Shown: positions 63,661-64,000 of the stretch, one piece after another | Position numbering within the stretch: position 1 is the first letter of the stretch | Layout of the letters: every line of letters starts with the position of its first letter | NCBI GenBank assembly: GCA_003415625.1 | Contig: PYIU01000003.1 | Span: 1,364,001-1,428,000 of the forward strand | Direction: 5' to 3' | Length of the DNA stretch: 64,000 nt | Origin: Aquanectria penicillioides | Taxonomy: Eukaryota; Ascomycota; Sordariomycetes; Hypocreales; Nectriaceae | Notes under the pieces: generated by a model | Told to the model about the DNA's origin: nothing | Seen by the model: the letters and a program-made list of their open reading frames with translations, nothing else | The model's database searches: none | Program-made: the position numbers and the translations under genes

Positions 63661-63711
63661 AAGCACAAGCACAAGCACAAGCACAAGCACAAGCACAAGC
63701 AAAGCACAAGC
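63661..63711. repeat. (ACAAGC)n hexamer minisatellite
   Basis: Roughly eight tandem ACAAGC units with one shortened copy (CAAAGC) near the end. A looser CATCC/CACAC array lies at 63410-63475. Unit length is a multiple of three, so frames through it stay open without being genes. Confidence 0.9.
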
Positions 63712-64000
63712 CTAGACAAGAAGAGTGCGTGCAGGCGGCGTGTGCAGCTTGCAGCGTGCAGCAGAGTGCAGCTGGAAGAAAAAAAAAAACAAGCCTGTGA
63801 GAGAGCGAGTGAGCGAGCTAGTGCCAGTCCGCGGTGTGCGTGTGAGTGTGAGTGTGCCCACAGCTACCACCACCAAAGGAGAAGACCGAGAGGCTCAGAG
63901 GGCCTAGACGAGGCATTGCTGGGACAAACCGGGGAGTCGAGTCCCAAAGAGACACCGTTGAAACTCCCTTCCGGCCACAGTCTTGGGACACGCTGCTTGG

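Larger units (their letters stand above)
50433..64000. other. Gene-poor right end, 13.6 kb
   Basis: No frame gives a protein I recognise. The first 800 bases are the promoter of the 162-residue gene. 51.6-53.7 kb is AT-rich. 54-60 kb is mixed with many short frames on both strands. From 60.9 kb, microsatellites dominate. One minus-strand start near 57860 encodes MSMNFNNNSVAYPRD then IDPLGLASVAVSII, which faintly resembles the first exon of fungal NLR-type or HeLo-like proteins, but no following exon could be supported. CT-rich, low-complexity DNA at 62.3-64 kb may be the leader of a gene beyond the edge. Confidence 0.5.

Noticed and set aside
63661..63711. Short regular repeats considered as a CRISPR array
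   Set aside because: The units are contiguous hexamers with no spacers, and the organism is a fungus.
63200..63715. 171-codon plus-strand frame and two other frames over the same bases
   Set aside because: The hexamer and CATCC arrays keep several frames open at once; the peptide is repeat-derived.

Overview
The window is nuclear DNA of a filamentous ascomycete, most likely a Sordariomycete and probably in or near the Hypocreales. The evidence is short spliceosomal introns (about 50-180 bases, GTRNGT...YAG), roughly 50% GC, CT-rich leaders, and fungal-type proteins: a trifunctional TrpC, a 353-residue-class group I G-alpha, and the DUF7702 and DUF3716 families. The placement rests on remembered family features, not on a search. 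There is no bacterial, viral or organellar block, no CRISPR array and no recognisable secondary-metabolite cluster.

Layout. 1-6.1 kb holds no convincing gene, only microsatellites and homopolymers. 6.1-24.4 kb is a compact housekeeping block: TIM9 (+), NUP192 (-), trpC (+), a BRCT/WGR-like protein (+), USE1 (-), CWC21 (-), CDC123 (+) and a DUF3716 protein (+). 26.6-27.9 kb is a group I G-alpha gene (-). 27.9-37.7 kb is a long stretch with no recognisable gene; its first 1.2 kb is the pyrimidine-rich leader/promoter of the G-alpha gene. 37.7-50.4 kb holds an Smr-domain protein (+), a seven-helix DUF7702 membrane protein (-), KTI12 (+), CDC48 (+) and a small conserved-looking hypothetical (-). 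50.4-64 kb is again gene-poor and microsatellite-rich.

The genes are single-copy eukaryotic functions, not an operon: mitochondrial carrier import (TIM9), the nuclear pore (NUP192), tryptophan synthesis (trpC), Golgi-ER SNARE fusion (USE1), splicing (CWC21), eIF2 assembly (CDC123), tRNA wobble modification through Elongator (KTI12), ubiquitin-dependent segregation (CDC48) and G-protein signalling. Visible regulation is limited to shared divergent promoters (NUP192/trpC and CWC21/CDC123), a Gcn4/CPC1-type TGAGTCA element before trpC, and a TATA-like run before the DUF7702 gene.

The most notable observation is a one-base deletion in a C run in the G-alpha coding sequence (27423-27427). Every other exon is intact, and one added base would give the standard 353 residues, so this is either an assembly error or a strain-specific loss of function. 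Other points are first coding exons of only 6 bases (KTI12) and 8 bases (TIM9), a BRCT protein with a PARP-style WGR-like fold but no PARP catalytic domain, and a cysteine-rich DUF3716 protein whose 3' exons need a weak second intron. I did not find a clearly new multi-gene system.
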